Assembly (NCBI GenBank): GCA_000467715.1
Contig: AJFK01000597.1
Span: 186,001 to 250,000 of the forward strand
Length of the DNA: 64,000 nucleotides
Origin: Hysterium pulicare CBS 123377
Lineage: Eukaryota > Ascomycota > Dothideomycetes > Hysteriales > Hysteriaceae
Direction of reading: 5' to 3'
Shown here piece by piece: positions 24,114 through 36,248 of this stretch (positions within the stretch are counted from its first letter, which is position 1; the number at the start of each line of letters is the position of its first letter). The notes under the pieces are model-generated. The model saw only the letters and a program-made list of their open reading frames with translations. It was not told the DNA's origin and searched no databases. The translations under genes and the position numbers were made by a program.

Positions 24114-26138
24114 ATGCCTACTCGTACCTTCAATCCGTTCGGCAACAACACACCTACCAACCCCTCCCCTCTGGATACCATGAACGAGAAAAAGGAACCA
24201 CCGCGACGACCCTCCTCTAAAAGCAGTAGCAAGTTCACCTCCCTATTTGGTGGATCACCAAAGCCAAGATCAAACGACGCCGCTGCACTGCAAGCGGCGC
24301 TTGTTGCTCAGCAGCACGCTCTATACAATTCGCCCTCTCCGCAACAGATCAATTCCTCTACACTGTCATTACCGACCATAAACCTCACAACTGCTACGGG
24401 GGAGAAGTCGCCCATGGAACCTACCACTCTCTTCCAGCCACCTTCTCCAGCAGAGGCTCGCCGAATTGCACGAGCACATGCTCAATTTGGACCATTAGGT
24501 TCACAGAGCCACAGATATACGAGCAAGTTCGAAGGCGAGTTTGGTGATCCGATTGAGGATGAGCCACCATACTACTTCCTTCTTACTACATATATCAGCT
24601 ACCTAATCCTAATTGTGTTCGGCCATGTACGAGATTTCTTCGGAAAGCTCTTTAGAAGGCAGCACTATAGCCATCTGAAAGAGAGAGACGGATACGCTCC
24701 ACTGAACAGTGATTTTGACAACTTCTACACCCGAAGACTTAAAATGAGAATCAATGACTGCTTCTCGAGGCCTACTACTGGAGTCCCTGGACGTTTCATC
24801 ACACTTATGAATAGGACATCAGATGATGGAAACAATACTTTCAAAATGACTGGTACCCAAACCGAGACATTGAATATGAGCTCATACAATTACCTAGGAT
24901 TTGCTCAATCTGAAGGTCCATGTGCGGATGCTGCGGAGATGGCCGTCAAGAAAAACGGAATTACCTTGGCCAGTCCTCGTTCGGATGCTGGAACCTCGGA
25001 ATTGGCTATTGAAGTTGAAGATTTGATTGCAAAATTTGTCGGCAAACCAGCTTCGATGGTCTTTTCCATGGGTTTCGTTACCAACGCAACTACGTTCCCG
25101 ACCTTGGTCGGCAAGGGTTGTTTGCTAATATCGGACGAGTTAAACCATTCTTCAATTCGTTTTGGGGCACGGTTGTCAGGTGCGATGATTGAAATGTTCA
25201 AGCACAACGATATGAGGGACTTGGAACGGCTACTCCGCGAAGTCATCTCGCAGGGACAGCCTCGGACTCATCGACCATGGAAGAAAATCTTGGTTGTGGT
25301 TGAGGGGCTCTATTCCATGGAAGGAACAATGTGCAATCTACCCGCTTTGGTTGCGCTCAAGAAGAAATACAAGTTCAATCTTTTCATTGACGAGGCTCAC
25401 TCCGTCGGTGCTCTGGGACCTAAGGGCCGTGGTGTATGCGATTACTTCGGCATCGATCCCTCAGAAGTTGATATCCTCATGGGCACACTTACAAAATCAT
25501 TTGGTGCGAATGGGGGCTACATAGCCGCAGACAAGGCCATCATCGACAAGCTCCGAACACAAAACGCCGCTATGCTTTTCGCCGAAAGCCCCACCCCTCC
25601 CGTCCTCGTCCAGATATCTAGTGCCCTCAGAATTATCACTGGCGAGTTGGTGCCCGGTCAAGGTGAAGAGCGTCTTCAACGTCTAGCATTCAATTCCCGC
25701 TATCTTCGCCTTGGTCTCAAGCGGCTAGGCTTCATTGTGTACGGCCATGACGATTCCCCGATTATTCCACTTATGCTCTACCACCCCGCCAAAATGCCCG
25801 CCTTCTCACACGAAATGCTCCGACGCAAGATCTCCGTCGTGGTCGTCGGATACCCGGCCACTCCTCTCGTCTCCTCCCGTGCCCGCTTCTGCGTCTCTGC
25901 CGCTCACACAAAGGACGATCTGGATCGTATGCTAGCGGCTTGCGACCAAATTGGCGATATACTGCAGCTCAAGTTCTCAAGCGGTGTTGCGGGAGGCGCG
26001 GAACCTTTTCCGGATGACGGTCTAGTTGTGGACAAGGAGACGGTCAAGGGCCAGACGGCAATGATCAAACCGCCCCGGTGGCAACTTGAGGATGTGTTGA
26101 AGCGGGGTGTGGAGGATGCCAAAGTCCAGCTTCGGTAG
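24114..26138 (+). CDS. LCB2: serine palmitoyltransferase subunit 2 (Lcb2)
   Basis: A single-exon gene of 674 aa starts at ATG 24114. A Ser/Pro-rich N-terminal tail of about 140 residues precedes a membrane segment at about residues 153-172 (YYFLLTTYISYLILIVFGHV). The alpha-oxoamine synthase domain follows: the NMSSYNYLGFAQ start, RSDAGTSELAIEVEDLIAKF, SDELNHSSIRFGARLSGA, the FIDEAHSVGALGPKGRG cofactor loop, and the GTLTKSFGANGGY motif whose lysine (about residue 461) binds pyridoxal phosphate. Lcb2 with Lcb1 condenses serine and palmitoyl-CoA to 3-ketosphinganine, the first and controlling step of sphingolipid synthesis, at the ER. The C-terminal 50 residues beyond the domain are typical of filamentous fungal forms. 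No lesion is seen. Confidence 0.96.
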   Translation: MPTRTFNPFGNNTPTNPSPLDTMNEKKEPPRRPSSKSSSKFTSLFGGSPKPRSNDAAALQAALVAQQHALYNSPSPQQINSSTLSLPTINLTTATGEKSPMEPTTLFQPPSPAEARRIARAHAQFGPLGSQSHRYTSKFEGEFGDPIEDEPPYYFLLTTYISYLILIVFGHVRDFFGKLFRRQHYSHLKERDGYAPLNSDFDNFYTRRLKMRINDCFSRPTTGVPGRFITLMNRTSDDGNNTFKMTGTQTETLNMSSYNYLGFAQSEGPCADAAEMAVKKNGITLASPRSDAGTSELAIEVEDLIAKFVGKPASMVFSMGFVTNATTFPTLVGKGCLLISDELNHSSIRFGARLSGAMIEMFKHNDMRDLERLLREVISQGQPRTHRPWKKILVVVEGLYSMEGTMCNLPALVALKKKYKFNLFIDEAHSVGALGPKGRGVCDYFGIDPSEVDILMGTLTKSFGANGGYIAADKAIIDKLRTQNAAMLFAESPTPPVLVQISSALRIITGELVPGQGEERLQRLAFNSRYLRLGLKRLGFIVYGHDDSPIIPLMLYHPAKMPAFSHEMLRRKISVVVVGYPATPLVSSRARFCVSAAHTKDDLDRMLAACDQIGDILQLKFSSGVAGGAEPFPDDGLVVDKETVKGQTAMIKPPRWQLEDVLKRGVEDAKVQLR

Positions 26139-29100
26139 CGGCTCGCCTTGGAAATAAGGCAACCGATTTGGAGAAATCACGTGAAAGGGCGTTGGAGATG
26201 GCTGAGTCGTTAAAGTGAGGCGGGCGTAATCTATTACCTTCCCCGCGCCTTAGAGGGTGTAAGGGCTTCTTTTGTTACGCAGATGGTGTGTGAGGACGAC
26301 CTCTGAGTCGCTGCCTCGGATTTTTCAAGCATCGCGAGGTTCCTAGGGTTTGCGCGCTTTTTTCTTTCTACCTCTTCGCGACTCTCGCTATCTACGCCCG
26401 CCTTCCCGCCTTCTTCACTTCGTCCTCCGTCCCTTCCGTGCCTTCCGTCACGAGAAAGGGCAAGAAATCATTGCGGACGTTTTACGCTTTTCATCAAGCA
26501 TCAGCATTTTGGCATTGGCGTTCCTTCGTCTATCTTGTGGATTGTACTATACTCCTTCATACCCTCGCTGTATACCTCTTCCTATCCAAACCCGTCTTCG
26601 GGCTTTTTTTTAATCCTTCTCAACAGCCTCGGAATTCGAAAGGCTCATGGATCATTCTATTTTCTCATTCTCATGGCATGCATGTAGGCCCTTGATGGGT
26701 TTGTCATTGCTTAATCATAATCTTTTATTATTTAGTTAATTGGGGGAAGGAGAGTGGACCGGCTTGGTGTGTATATAGGGCTTTCAAAGGGTTTTTGGTC
26801 AGGCGAAAGTTGGTCGGGGTTTTGGTTAGACCTGAGTGGGGAAGGGGGAATGCTCTACGTAGTTGAGTTAATGAAATGGAGATGGAGATGGTGATGAATC
26901 TAATGTTTGTCCTTGATCATTTTGAGATGGGATATTGATCCGCTTGAGTGTGGTAAAAAGACACAGATACGTTATGAGCGTGGGCCGTGCCGTCCAAGAT
27001 GCCCTTTCTCGCAGTTTCTTCTTGTCGAGAACTTCATATGTTTCCGCCATCTTGATACCCCGTACATCATTCGAAACATCAAGACCTTTTTCCCGCATGC
27101 CTTAAATCCAGCCGAGCAGAGAAATTCTTCATATAACCGGATCGGTTCACAGCCTACGTGCAAGAACATGGATCTTGGAACCTAGTCCATGAAACCTAAA
27201 AGGGCGGATGTAGTACATTCTGGCTCTAGTAGCACCTCGCTTGTCCGAGGGGAGTCGCTTTGGAAGGAACCTCCGAGTTTAGCTGCTGCGCGCTAGGTTT
27301 TCGAGAACGTGAACGTGGAGTCGGGGAAGCGGATGGGTCATTCAAATCCCTAACGTAGGGTGATGTGAGGGGACGCTAGAGATTAGGCTTGGGGCATTAT
27401 CCATTCACCCTCGTTATCAAAGACCAATTCCTTGGAGGTGGGTGGTGGGACGGCCCGTTTTCGGTTGCCTTGTACGCCCTGTTTGTAAGGCTGAAGACGA
27501 GTGCTGTTCGGTCTTTTTTGGGTTCCGGAATCTAGACTTTCATGTTTCATCGATATGTTATCAGATATGCAATGGCCCAGATCTAAAACTGCGGTATTTC
27601 AGAAGGGAACGCGGCAGAGAGTGGGAAATCGTTAAGGGCGATTCTGCCTTGTTGGTTATCATTCCGTATTTCAAGGGATATGATCTCCAACTGCCGACTG
27701 CAATTGATCGACCTGCTGCGCTCTTTGCGAATCTGCAAGCCACTGTTGAGGGAGAGTAGTGTCGAGCACCGGTTGTACTACTACGAGTAGGAGAATCGAT
27801 GGGTGGGAAACCCTGATGTAGCTTTTCAATCATCTGAACGCCCTACTTAGGCTACTAATCAGCCTGATGCCCTTTTAGCTGCATTGGCGGGAGTGATGTT
27901 GAGTAACTCGGTAAGTTGTTTTACTGCCAAGGCCAGCTATACGGTCCATTGACCAGTTGTTAATAACTCTAGTGCAAGCATTAGCAGTAAGTGTAAGAAA
28001 TGCTCACATGAGCTCCAGGGGATCATCAATGGGATCCTAATGCTTGCAGACGAGTGTGGAAATGATGATGTCAGATACACAGCTTAGGAAGCGGGCGAGG
28101 CTCCGTAACCCGTTCACAGGCTGCAAGTTCTTGAACTGATGCTCGACGCCAAGAGACAGAATGGCACGGAAACGGAGTGGAATCTTTAGCTCAATCAGGA
28201 ACGGATTAAGCCAGAAGACTGGCGCCCTTTATCGGATGACCCCCTCAAACCGTCTGTAAAGTCGCCACTTTGGTTTGCCCCGTTTGTTAAGGCTGAGAAC
28301 AAGTTCGACTGCTGGGTGGCTCGTTTGGCAGTGTTCCTAGGGACCTGGTAATCATGCTTACTTTGAGGCATTGATTTAGAAAATAATCAATGATAAGGAC
28401 AGCATGCTCTTGACGCTAGGAATGCCGATCGACTGTCGATGCGAAGGCCTTACGCTCGCAAATCGAGAACGATTAAGAACGATACACTTTGGATACCTTT
28501 CCCCATCATCGCAGAGTCTCGTATGCTACCGCAAAGTGCCAAGTCCCTGGACTGCAGGGTCAGAGGTGCTAGGAAGTCTCTCAGTGTGGGTTAGTGAGAC
28601 TTTACATTATCGTAAGCTTGTAGGTCATGGTATAAGGATGAGTGAATTGACTCATAGCTGTCCCGCAAAGGAAGGCGTTCGTCCGACCGCCCTATTTACA
28701 AGGCAAAAGAAGATGTCCGTATTGCTTTTGATAGTGTATCAGTTGGCTATATCCGGGATCGAGCACCGGGAGAGTGATTGTTGGTGGAGGGGTCCTCGCT
28801 ACAGGCGTTGAGAGCGTGACAGCGTGCAGCATGCGGGCTTTTTTAGTGGCACAGTCGCATACCTTGACGTATTGCAGGACTCGTCCCTGGCGGCGTGTTG
28901 ACAAGCGTTACTGCTAGTCCCGCGATGATGCGCGCGTCCTCCTCTCTGCTGGCACTGATCGACCGCACAGCAGGGCTGCAGAGAGATGAACGCGTGGAAA
29001 ACTGGCTAGAATATGAGTTGCATGTGTGACGTCCTGACTCGCCGGTGAGCAAGAGGGACAGTCCCTTGTACCACCAAAGGACCTAAAGCACTACATAAAG

Positions 29101-30188
29101 GCATGGTTGAAGAGAATAGTATGGTAGAGTCAGCTGTAAATAGCAGTGCCTATTCCAGCTGTAAGAAGCTTGGAAGATGTGTTGGCAGGTCTGGAGGACA
29201 GGGTCGCGTATCGTGCATACCGTCATGAAACAGAGGACTTAGTCCCGGGCAACAGGACTGCGCCTTGCTTGTGAGACCAGAGCAAGATGCACGAAATGCT
29301 TGCCAGTTTGGTGTAGCTGTAGTCGATTGCCTTTTCGCCCGTGAGAGGTGGAGTGACAGAAGATGACCAATCGGCTGGTCAAAGCTCCATAGAAAAGCAC
29401 TAACCCAAGAGGACATTCACCCTTCCAGCCCCTTAATCCATGAATATCGTTCATGTTAGTATCACTAAGGACGACGCGCTTCTGCTGGCTTATCGGGTTG
29501 CCTACCATTGAATCGGAAACAATAGCACGTTGATGGGTGCGACAGACGCCTCATCCAAAGGGAACGCCTTCCGGTATGCAGTGTGTGTGCAACTGCCGCA
29601 ACAAAGCGATTACTCCACTATCAAAGCAGGCATATCTTGCGACTCGACCTCTCCGGTCAAAGTTACGGAGCCTCAAAAGCAACACGCAGGATACGACCGA
29701 GGCGTTGTTCGCGTAGGCACCGGTTGCCTTCTTGTCCTGCTCCCCTCACCTTACGCCCCAGTGGCATGCCATCCGGTGAAGGACGACCACACAAAAGGTG
29801 GGGCTTGCATGCGGGACCGTCCAAACACCAATGGACCATTCTAACAGATTGCTTGTGATGCTATCGTCCGATGTGCCTATGTTACTCCTACCTGCATGAT
29901 GGCTAATCTCGGATGGTAGGCGTGGGCGGTCATGGAACTGGCTCGAGATGTGTTACAATCGTAAGTAGTGGTAGAGTTATATATCATGTCTTTCTTCCTC
30001 ATTTTCGCCTCATTATTCAACTTGTTTTGAGTCATTTAAAGCCTACATACATATATCTCTACCTAAACGTGGGGAGCTCACCGGATTTGCCCCTTTCAAA
30101 TATTGGAACTCCTACTCATCCATCTATCCCGCACTGTCCTCCACTTTTCAAATTCCACTCAGGTTTATATCCTCCCACGCCTGACACA
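26139..30188. other. 4 kb gene-poor block with possible eroded coding pieces
   Basis: After the LCB2 3' UTR there is no convincing gene until the low-complexity protein at 30189. Around 28120-28350 a plus-strand frame reads like protein (LQVLELMLDAKRQNG, then KPEDWRPLSDDPLKPS, then FAPFVKAENKFDCW) but is cut by a stop in the middle and has no clear start. A segment near 27455-27500 resembles part of it weakly (RPVCKAEDECC). The block may therefore hold remains of an old gene or duplicated sequence of unknown family. Confidence 0.35.
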
Positions 30189-32345
30189 ATGGCTGGACCC
30201 CGCCAGCAGCAGCAGCAGCAGCAACAGCCGCATGGTGTTGGTCAGGTACGACAAGAACAGTTCAAAGGCAATCAACCTTTCCAAGGCACATATCCACAAT
30301 ATGCTGGCTTCACCCCACAACACGCGGGATGGGTTCTCCGAAAGGTACCTCAGGACAAGCTTCCAGCGGGACTGGAGCCCTCATGGCAACGAACCACTCA
30401 TGACAAAATGAAAGTATCGTCCGAAGAGCTTATGTTGCAATTGAGAAAGCAAAAAATTCAAAACGCCAAGGACAAGGTTACCGTTCAGGACATCTATGAT
30501 AACTTGAAATCTGAACACCAGCGCCTTCAAGTTGATCGCCTTATGGATGAGCAGAATCAGCTTCTCGGCCCTGATATGGAATATGTCCTCGCTGGCATCG
30601 AGGTAGAATGGAAACAGCTCGACTATCGTCGAAAGCAGACCAAACTTATCAGAGTGATCTTGAGAACTCAGTTGAAACCACATGTTCTCATACCCCCACC
30701 TAGAGCCTCTGGCCAGATCATTGACCTTGACAACCCACCACGAGCCCCAAAACGTAACCACGAGGATCAATCACAGGGCCAACAGGGACGAGCCCAAACG
30801 TCCAATCAAGCTCAAGGACCAGGGCGTCCCCAAAATAAGGATGGGGGTCATCCTCCACCCAATGGTCCTCATATTATGATGCATCCGGGACAAGTTCCGC
30901 CTCCACCTCCACAACCAGGACGTCAAGGCTCTACTAATCCGCTTGCCCCTCACCCTCATGATAACCAGCAACAAATGCATCAAGGCCATCCCCCCCCGCC
31001 TCCACCTCCCCTTGGTCGCCCCCCTGCTCAGCAACAAGGACTTCAAGGCCCACAGCAGCCACCGCCCCCTCCCCCACCTCCACCCCAACAACCCGGTCAG
31101 CCACTGTATATTGTGCAGCCTGCAATAGTTCCTCCGCCGGCACGCCAGCCAAGTATGAGAGTCGAGCCTCCACGTTTTCCCAATGTTCCTGTCCAAACCC
31201 AAAAGAAGCCGAAACCTCAACAACCGAAGATAAGTCCAGTCTACTCAGAGCCGGAGAGCGACTCAGATGGGTCTGAGAGTGATTATAATGGTGATGATAT
31301 TCAATTCGATTACATTGAACAGCGCCCAAGAAACAACAACCACGATAAGAAAAAGAAAAAGAAAGGAAGCAAAGAGCAATTGACTCTGCCTCGCCCTCCC
31401 ATAGGACTGAATGCAGGGAAGCAAGATAGGAAAGAAAAGGACAATCGTCCCTCGACACCTGCGCCACCCACTCAGACTATCATCAACATTCTAGCTGCAG
31501 AGCCTAGGCGCGAACCATCTGAGGAACGACGACCTGAACCCCATCGGGATGCACACAACAAGGTCAATCAATGGATGCAACCCATGACCCGCGAACCAAG
31601 CCATGGAAGCAGTGATTCATCCATTCGAGATTCCGGAGGTTCAATGTTCTCCGGAAAGGGCTCAAGTAAATTCTCAAATTACACTCCAGATTCAACGCCA
31701 CCGGACTCTCCAAGGTCAAGCGATTTCAACATGCTATATCGCTCCAGGAACGGTTCCATTCACAGACCCAATAATGACGGTCGACAGCAACCGAACCAAC
31801 GACCTGTCTACAGGGAGCATGAAATTCCTCCTCAAAATGTTCGACGGCTTCCGCGCCGCGCGCAAGATCCGATATATGACGAGGAGTATGCCTTCGACAC
31901 GCTATACGAGGAAATCCCTCACGATGACGTCCACATAACCTCCTATCGCCGCCAACCCCAAATTACAGGGCGAATTCAAACTCAAAGTCGACCACTACCA
32001 CAACGAGCGTTGACAAGTGGCGACTACCCGCATCAAGCCGGCGCATACCCTCCCCAAAAGCAACTGCCAGCTCCTTCAGTCCCCAGGTACTTGCCAGCCT
32101 ACGACGATGAGCGGTATGCTGATTACAACGATCCTCTTCAGCGGCAGGAAGCGGCGCAGGAGTATATGCATCAGAAGCAACGTCAAGCTCATCCTCGCCG
32201 GGATCCTTGGGCTAGACATGTTCCTGCTCGCCAGGGTAATAGTCTTCCTTATCCGGTGAATGATGATCCTCCTTTTGTTAGGCAGCCGCTGAGGAGGAAT
32301 ACTTATTCGCAAGGTGTACCCTTTGATAGGCGCTACCAAGCGTAG
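30189..32345 (+). CDS. unrecognised low-complexity protein with poly-Q and poly-P tracts
   Basis: A single exon of 718 aa starts at ATG 30189 (MAGPRQQQ). The open frame continues upstream to another ATG at 29913, but that extension has poor coding character and looks like leader. Layout: poly-Q near the start; a folded-looking N-terminal part (about residues 30-165) with FTPQHAGWVLRKVPQDKLPAGLEPSW and a helical region SSEELMLQLRKQKIQNAKD continuing to VEWKQLDYRRKQTKLIRVILRTQ; a Pro/Gln/His-rich middle with runs of up to nine prolines; an acidic patch (SEPESDSDGSESDYNGDD) followed by a lysine run (KKKKKKG); then a Ser/Arg/Pro/Tyr-rich tail. The helical part followed by disorder suggests a scaffold or nucleic-acid-associated protein, but that is a guess. 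I do not recognise the family. Confidence 0.75.
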   Translation: MAGPRQQQQQQQQPHGVGQVRQEQFKGNQPFQGTYPQYAGFTPQHAGWVLRKVPQDKLPAGLEPSWQRTTHDKMKVSSEELMLQLRKQKIQNAKDKVTVQDIYDNLKSEHQRLQVDRLMDEQNQLLGPDMEYVLAGIEVEWKQLDYRRKQTKLIRVILRTQLKPHVLIPPPRASGQIIDLDNPPRAPKRNHEDQSQGQQGRAQTSNQAQGPGRPQNKDGGHPPPNGPHIMMHPGQVPPPPPQPGRQGSTNPLAPHPHDNQQQMHQGHPPPPPPPLGRPPAQQQGLQGPQQPPPPPPPPPQQPGQPLYIVQPAIVPPPARQPSMRVEPPRFPNVPVQTQKKPKPQQPKISPVYSEPESDSDGSESDYNGDDIQFDYIEQRPRNNNHDKKKKKKGSKEQLTLPRPPIGLNAGKQDRKEKDNRPSTPAPPTQTIINILAAEPRREPSEERRPEPHRDAHNKVNQWMQPMTREPSHGSSDSSIRDSGGSMFSGKGSSKFSNYTPDSTPPDSPRSSDFNMLYRSRNGSIHRPNNDGRQQPNQRPVYREHEIPPQNVRRLPRRAQDPIYDEEYAFDTLYEEIPHDDVHITSYRRQPQITGRIQTQSRPLPQRALTSGDYPHQAGAYPPQKQLPAPSVPRYLPAYDDERYADYNDPLQRQEAAQEYMHQKQRQAHPRRDPWARHVPARQGNSLPYPVNDDPPFVRQPLRRNTYSQGVPFDRRYQA
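30204..30227 (+). repeat. CAG/CAA microsatellite coding eight glutamines
   Basis: Seven CAG and one CAA codons in a row lie at codons 6-13 of the low-complexity protein. Such tracts commonly vary in length between strains. Confidence 0.9.
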
Positions 32346-33199
32346 CTTTTGGTTAATTTATTTGTATTATGGTATTGGCGTTTTGGGATTGGGGTTATAT
32401 TAAAGGCAATACCCCCAAAAACATGGCGATGGATGGGTACTAGGGGTTTGGAAATATGTCATTGCTCAATGTTCTTTGGCTCGGGTTTCGGTCGGTTGTA
32501 TTCTTTTGTTAAGGCATGTTACTTACGGCCGAGTTCTCTTCGATCCGTGCCAGATGCAAGAAACGCAAGTTTTGTATTCTTTCCAATGAAAATCTTATTT
32601 ATGCTTATTCATGTCAACATGTAATATGTCTCGATTAATAGAACGAACTCTCTCATTCGCTACTTTTTTAGTATAAGTAATCATCGCCAAGATTCCTTAC
32701 ATATCTCGGCATCACGTTGTTTTAAGGGATGTCCTGAAAAACTGTAGGCCGTTGGGGTAATGAGCAATTACCATCTAGGTACTAAGGTAATATCTTAGCT
32801 GGTAGATTGGACTCCATTGGTGTTTGTAGTTCTCCCGATTGATCCCTACTGACGTATCAATCGGAATATGGCAATAGTGACAATACTAGTCATCTCAATA
32901 CTCTCCGATCCCCAAGCTTTGAGATTGGATATGTTTTTATTAAAAGTATTCCTCAGCAATGGAGTAATCAAACACCAAGCAAATTGAATAGTGATCAAGC
33001 ATGGCTGGCATGGAACAGTTCTACGCGGGATAGCTGTACATAGAATCTAACTACTCTTGAGCATAAATAAACGTAAATATATATAGCTCGACGAGACCGC
33101 CAATACAAACCATCAGCCACCTTGCCTTCTTCAAATCCGAATAGTCTTTACTGTATTCTCTTTGAGACTCATCTCGCTAAATTGAACTCACCCACACAA
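32346..33199. other. intergenic region, nothing recognised beyond a TATA-like string
   Basis: This holds the 3' UTR of the low-complexity gene and the promoter of the NmrA-like gene. It is A/T-rich in its centre. No open frame looks coding. Confidence 0.5.
33077..33086 (+). promoter_or_regulatory. possible TATA box of the NmrA-like gene
   Basis: An AATATATATAG string lies about 115 bp before ATG 33200, a plausible distance for a fungal TATA element. The call is positional only. Confidence 0.35.
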
Positions 33200-34230
33200 A
33201 TGGCACCCCGAGTCCTCCTCATCGGCTCCAGCGGTGGCCTAGGCCAACCTCTAATCCAAGCCTTCCTGAAACAAAAATCCTCCTTCCCGCGCCTCGCAAT
33301 CCTCTCCTCTGCCTCCTCAGCCCAAAATTTCGATTCTGTAAAAGCATCCGGCATTGAGGTTGTGATCGGCAGCTATCTCGACTCCTCGTCCTATGAGGGC
33401 TTTGATACCGTTATATCGCGGGTTGGAAACGCGCTTTTGAGATTGCAGCCGGCGATGATTGATCAGGCTATTAGGGCGGGTGTGAAGGAGTTCTGGCCGA
33501 GTGAGTTTGGGATCGATTTGAGTCAGGAAGGGGGCGAGGAACTTGAGGTATTTTAGGAGTAAGTTAGAGACGAGGGCGCATTTAGCGAGAAAGGTGAGGG
33601 AGATTGAGGGGTTCAAGTACACGCTTTTCATGAATGGTGAGTTGGGTGCTGATGTAGTGTGGTGTGCATGTGAGCGAGCTGACGGGGGAAAGCGTTCTTC
33701 ACGGAGTGGATCCCGTTCTTTGTGGATCGAGAGCAGGGGACTTGTGTTGTGTATGGGTATCCAGATGCACCTCTTTTCGTTACCTCGATTATTGAGTATG
33801 CCCATTACCAATTTCCCTCCCCTTTCTGGTCGCTTTTGGTTGACAATTCACCAGTGTCACCCGCGGAGTCGTCTACACCCTCCTCCACGTTCCACATGAC
33901 TCTTCGTCCCCCAAATGTGAGATTCGTATCGCTGGCGATCAATCAACTTTTCGAGAACTCATCAAGGTGTTGGGGCGAGCCCAAGGAATTGAGTATAAGT
34001 TGACGGTTAAAGAGACGAAGGAAATGGAACAACAGGGGTTGAAGGCGTGGAAGGAGGATGACGAGGAGACAGAGTATTTTGTTGCGACGATGATGTTGCC
34101 GGCTAATGGGTTGATCACGGTAGGTGGAAGGAGTGATAATGAGTTATTTGATGGGAAGTTCGAAAAGATGGAGGAAACGTTTCAGAGGGTGTATGGAGGG
34201 AAGCAGATCGAATACAGGAAAGCCATTTGA
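33200..34230 (+). CDS. NmrA-like NAD(P)-binding protein with an apparent frameshift
   Basis: The start is ATG 33200 (MAPRVLLIGSSGGLGQPLIQAF), an N-terminal Rossmann motif of the form GxxGGxG. Next come DTVISRVGNALLRLQPAMIDQA and the family motif VKEFWPSEFGID. Exon 1 (33200-33636) then runs out of frame: the coding sequence resumes one base over as LRYFRSKLETRAHLARK. One extra G in a run of five (33530-33534) would explain the shift. Exons 2 (33693-33795) and 3 (33855-34230) continue in phase with clean introns of 56 and 59 bp, ending ...YGGKQIEYRKAI. Without the extra base the product would be about 304 aa, normal for the NmrA/isoflavone-reductase-like family of atypical short-chain dehydrogenases. 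Either the gene is recently damaged in this strain or the base is an assembly error. Substrate unknown. Confidence 0.75.
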
Positions 34231-34890
34231 CTCCTAGGAATAGTCTAGAGTAGTATTGTTGTGCAATAGAAGAGGACAACTTGTTCAAAGAGACTGGATT
34301 GTTTTTGGTAGAGCATATCGCTTTGATCAAGTGCTAGATATTAAGCCATAAGAATGAAGTCCCTTCAACGGCTACGATGGAAAGGTGGTTTGATCCCGGC
34401 TGAGAAGGGCATTTTGTTTTGTTTCGTTATCCGTCTCTTGACTCGGCCCCAAAATGTAGCCCAAGGGCATTCAGATCAAGTATTGGAGGAAAATTATTGT
34501 ATGATAGCTTTCATGTGTGGGCAAGGTCCTTGATCAATGTGGATGTATGGAGGCCTCTTTGCTAGCGTCTCTTTGCTAGGACATATCGTAATGTGAGTGC
34601 CGAGAGATGAGAAACCCGAGATAAGGCATCTACTACAGAAAGAAATGCTCTTACCTTCTTCGTACTACCAATTGTAAGGAGTTAGTTTTCCTTTTCTCTT
34701 CCACGGCCGGGCATGTGGGAGTGAGAAAAAGAAAGCTCCGAAGATCGCCGAAAATATTATCACCCCTCCCCCCGCCATAGACCTCAACGGAGCTCGTCAA
34801 CACCACACTCAACGATTCCTCACGCCTGTTCTTTATACCCTGTATTTACCTAGTAACCCTCAAATCACTACCGTGACATAATCAGCAATC
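34231..34890. other. intergenic region and TPI promoter
   Basis: About 660 bp, with a pyrimidine-rich stretch ahead of TPI and a CTTTATACCC string at about 34831-34840. No gene seen. Confidence 0.5.
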
Positions 34891-36020
<1,130 letters not shown>

Positions 36021-36248
36021 ATCCATGGCAGACTATGAGAATGATGGACGGAGTGAATCTTATCTCTTTGATAGATATTGACCTGAAATCAAGATATAAT
36101 CCTCGACGATGCCAAAGAAATAGACATGCATGAAGACTTGCCATGAATTGTTTTATACACATATTGCGCACTCGATGTACACGCCCAAAAACCGATGCGC
36201 CTCCCATGCCATTTGAATGTACAGTGCCATGCTTCCATCCGGATACCA

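Noticed and set aside
29913-30188. In-frame upstream extension of the low-complexity protein to another ATG
   Set aside because: The extension reads like transcribed leader (TATA-like, C/T-rich) and not like protein. The ATG at 30189 directly precedes the poly-Q region.
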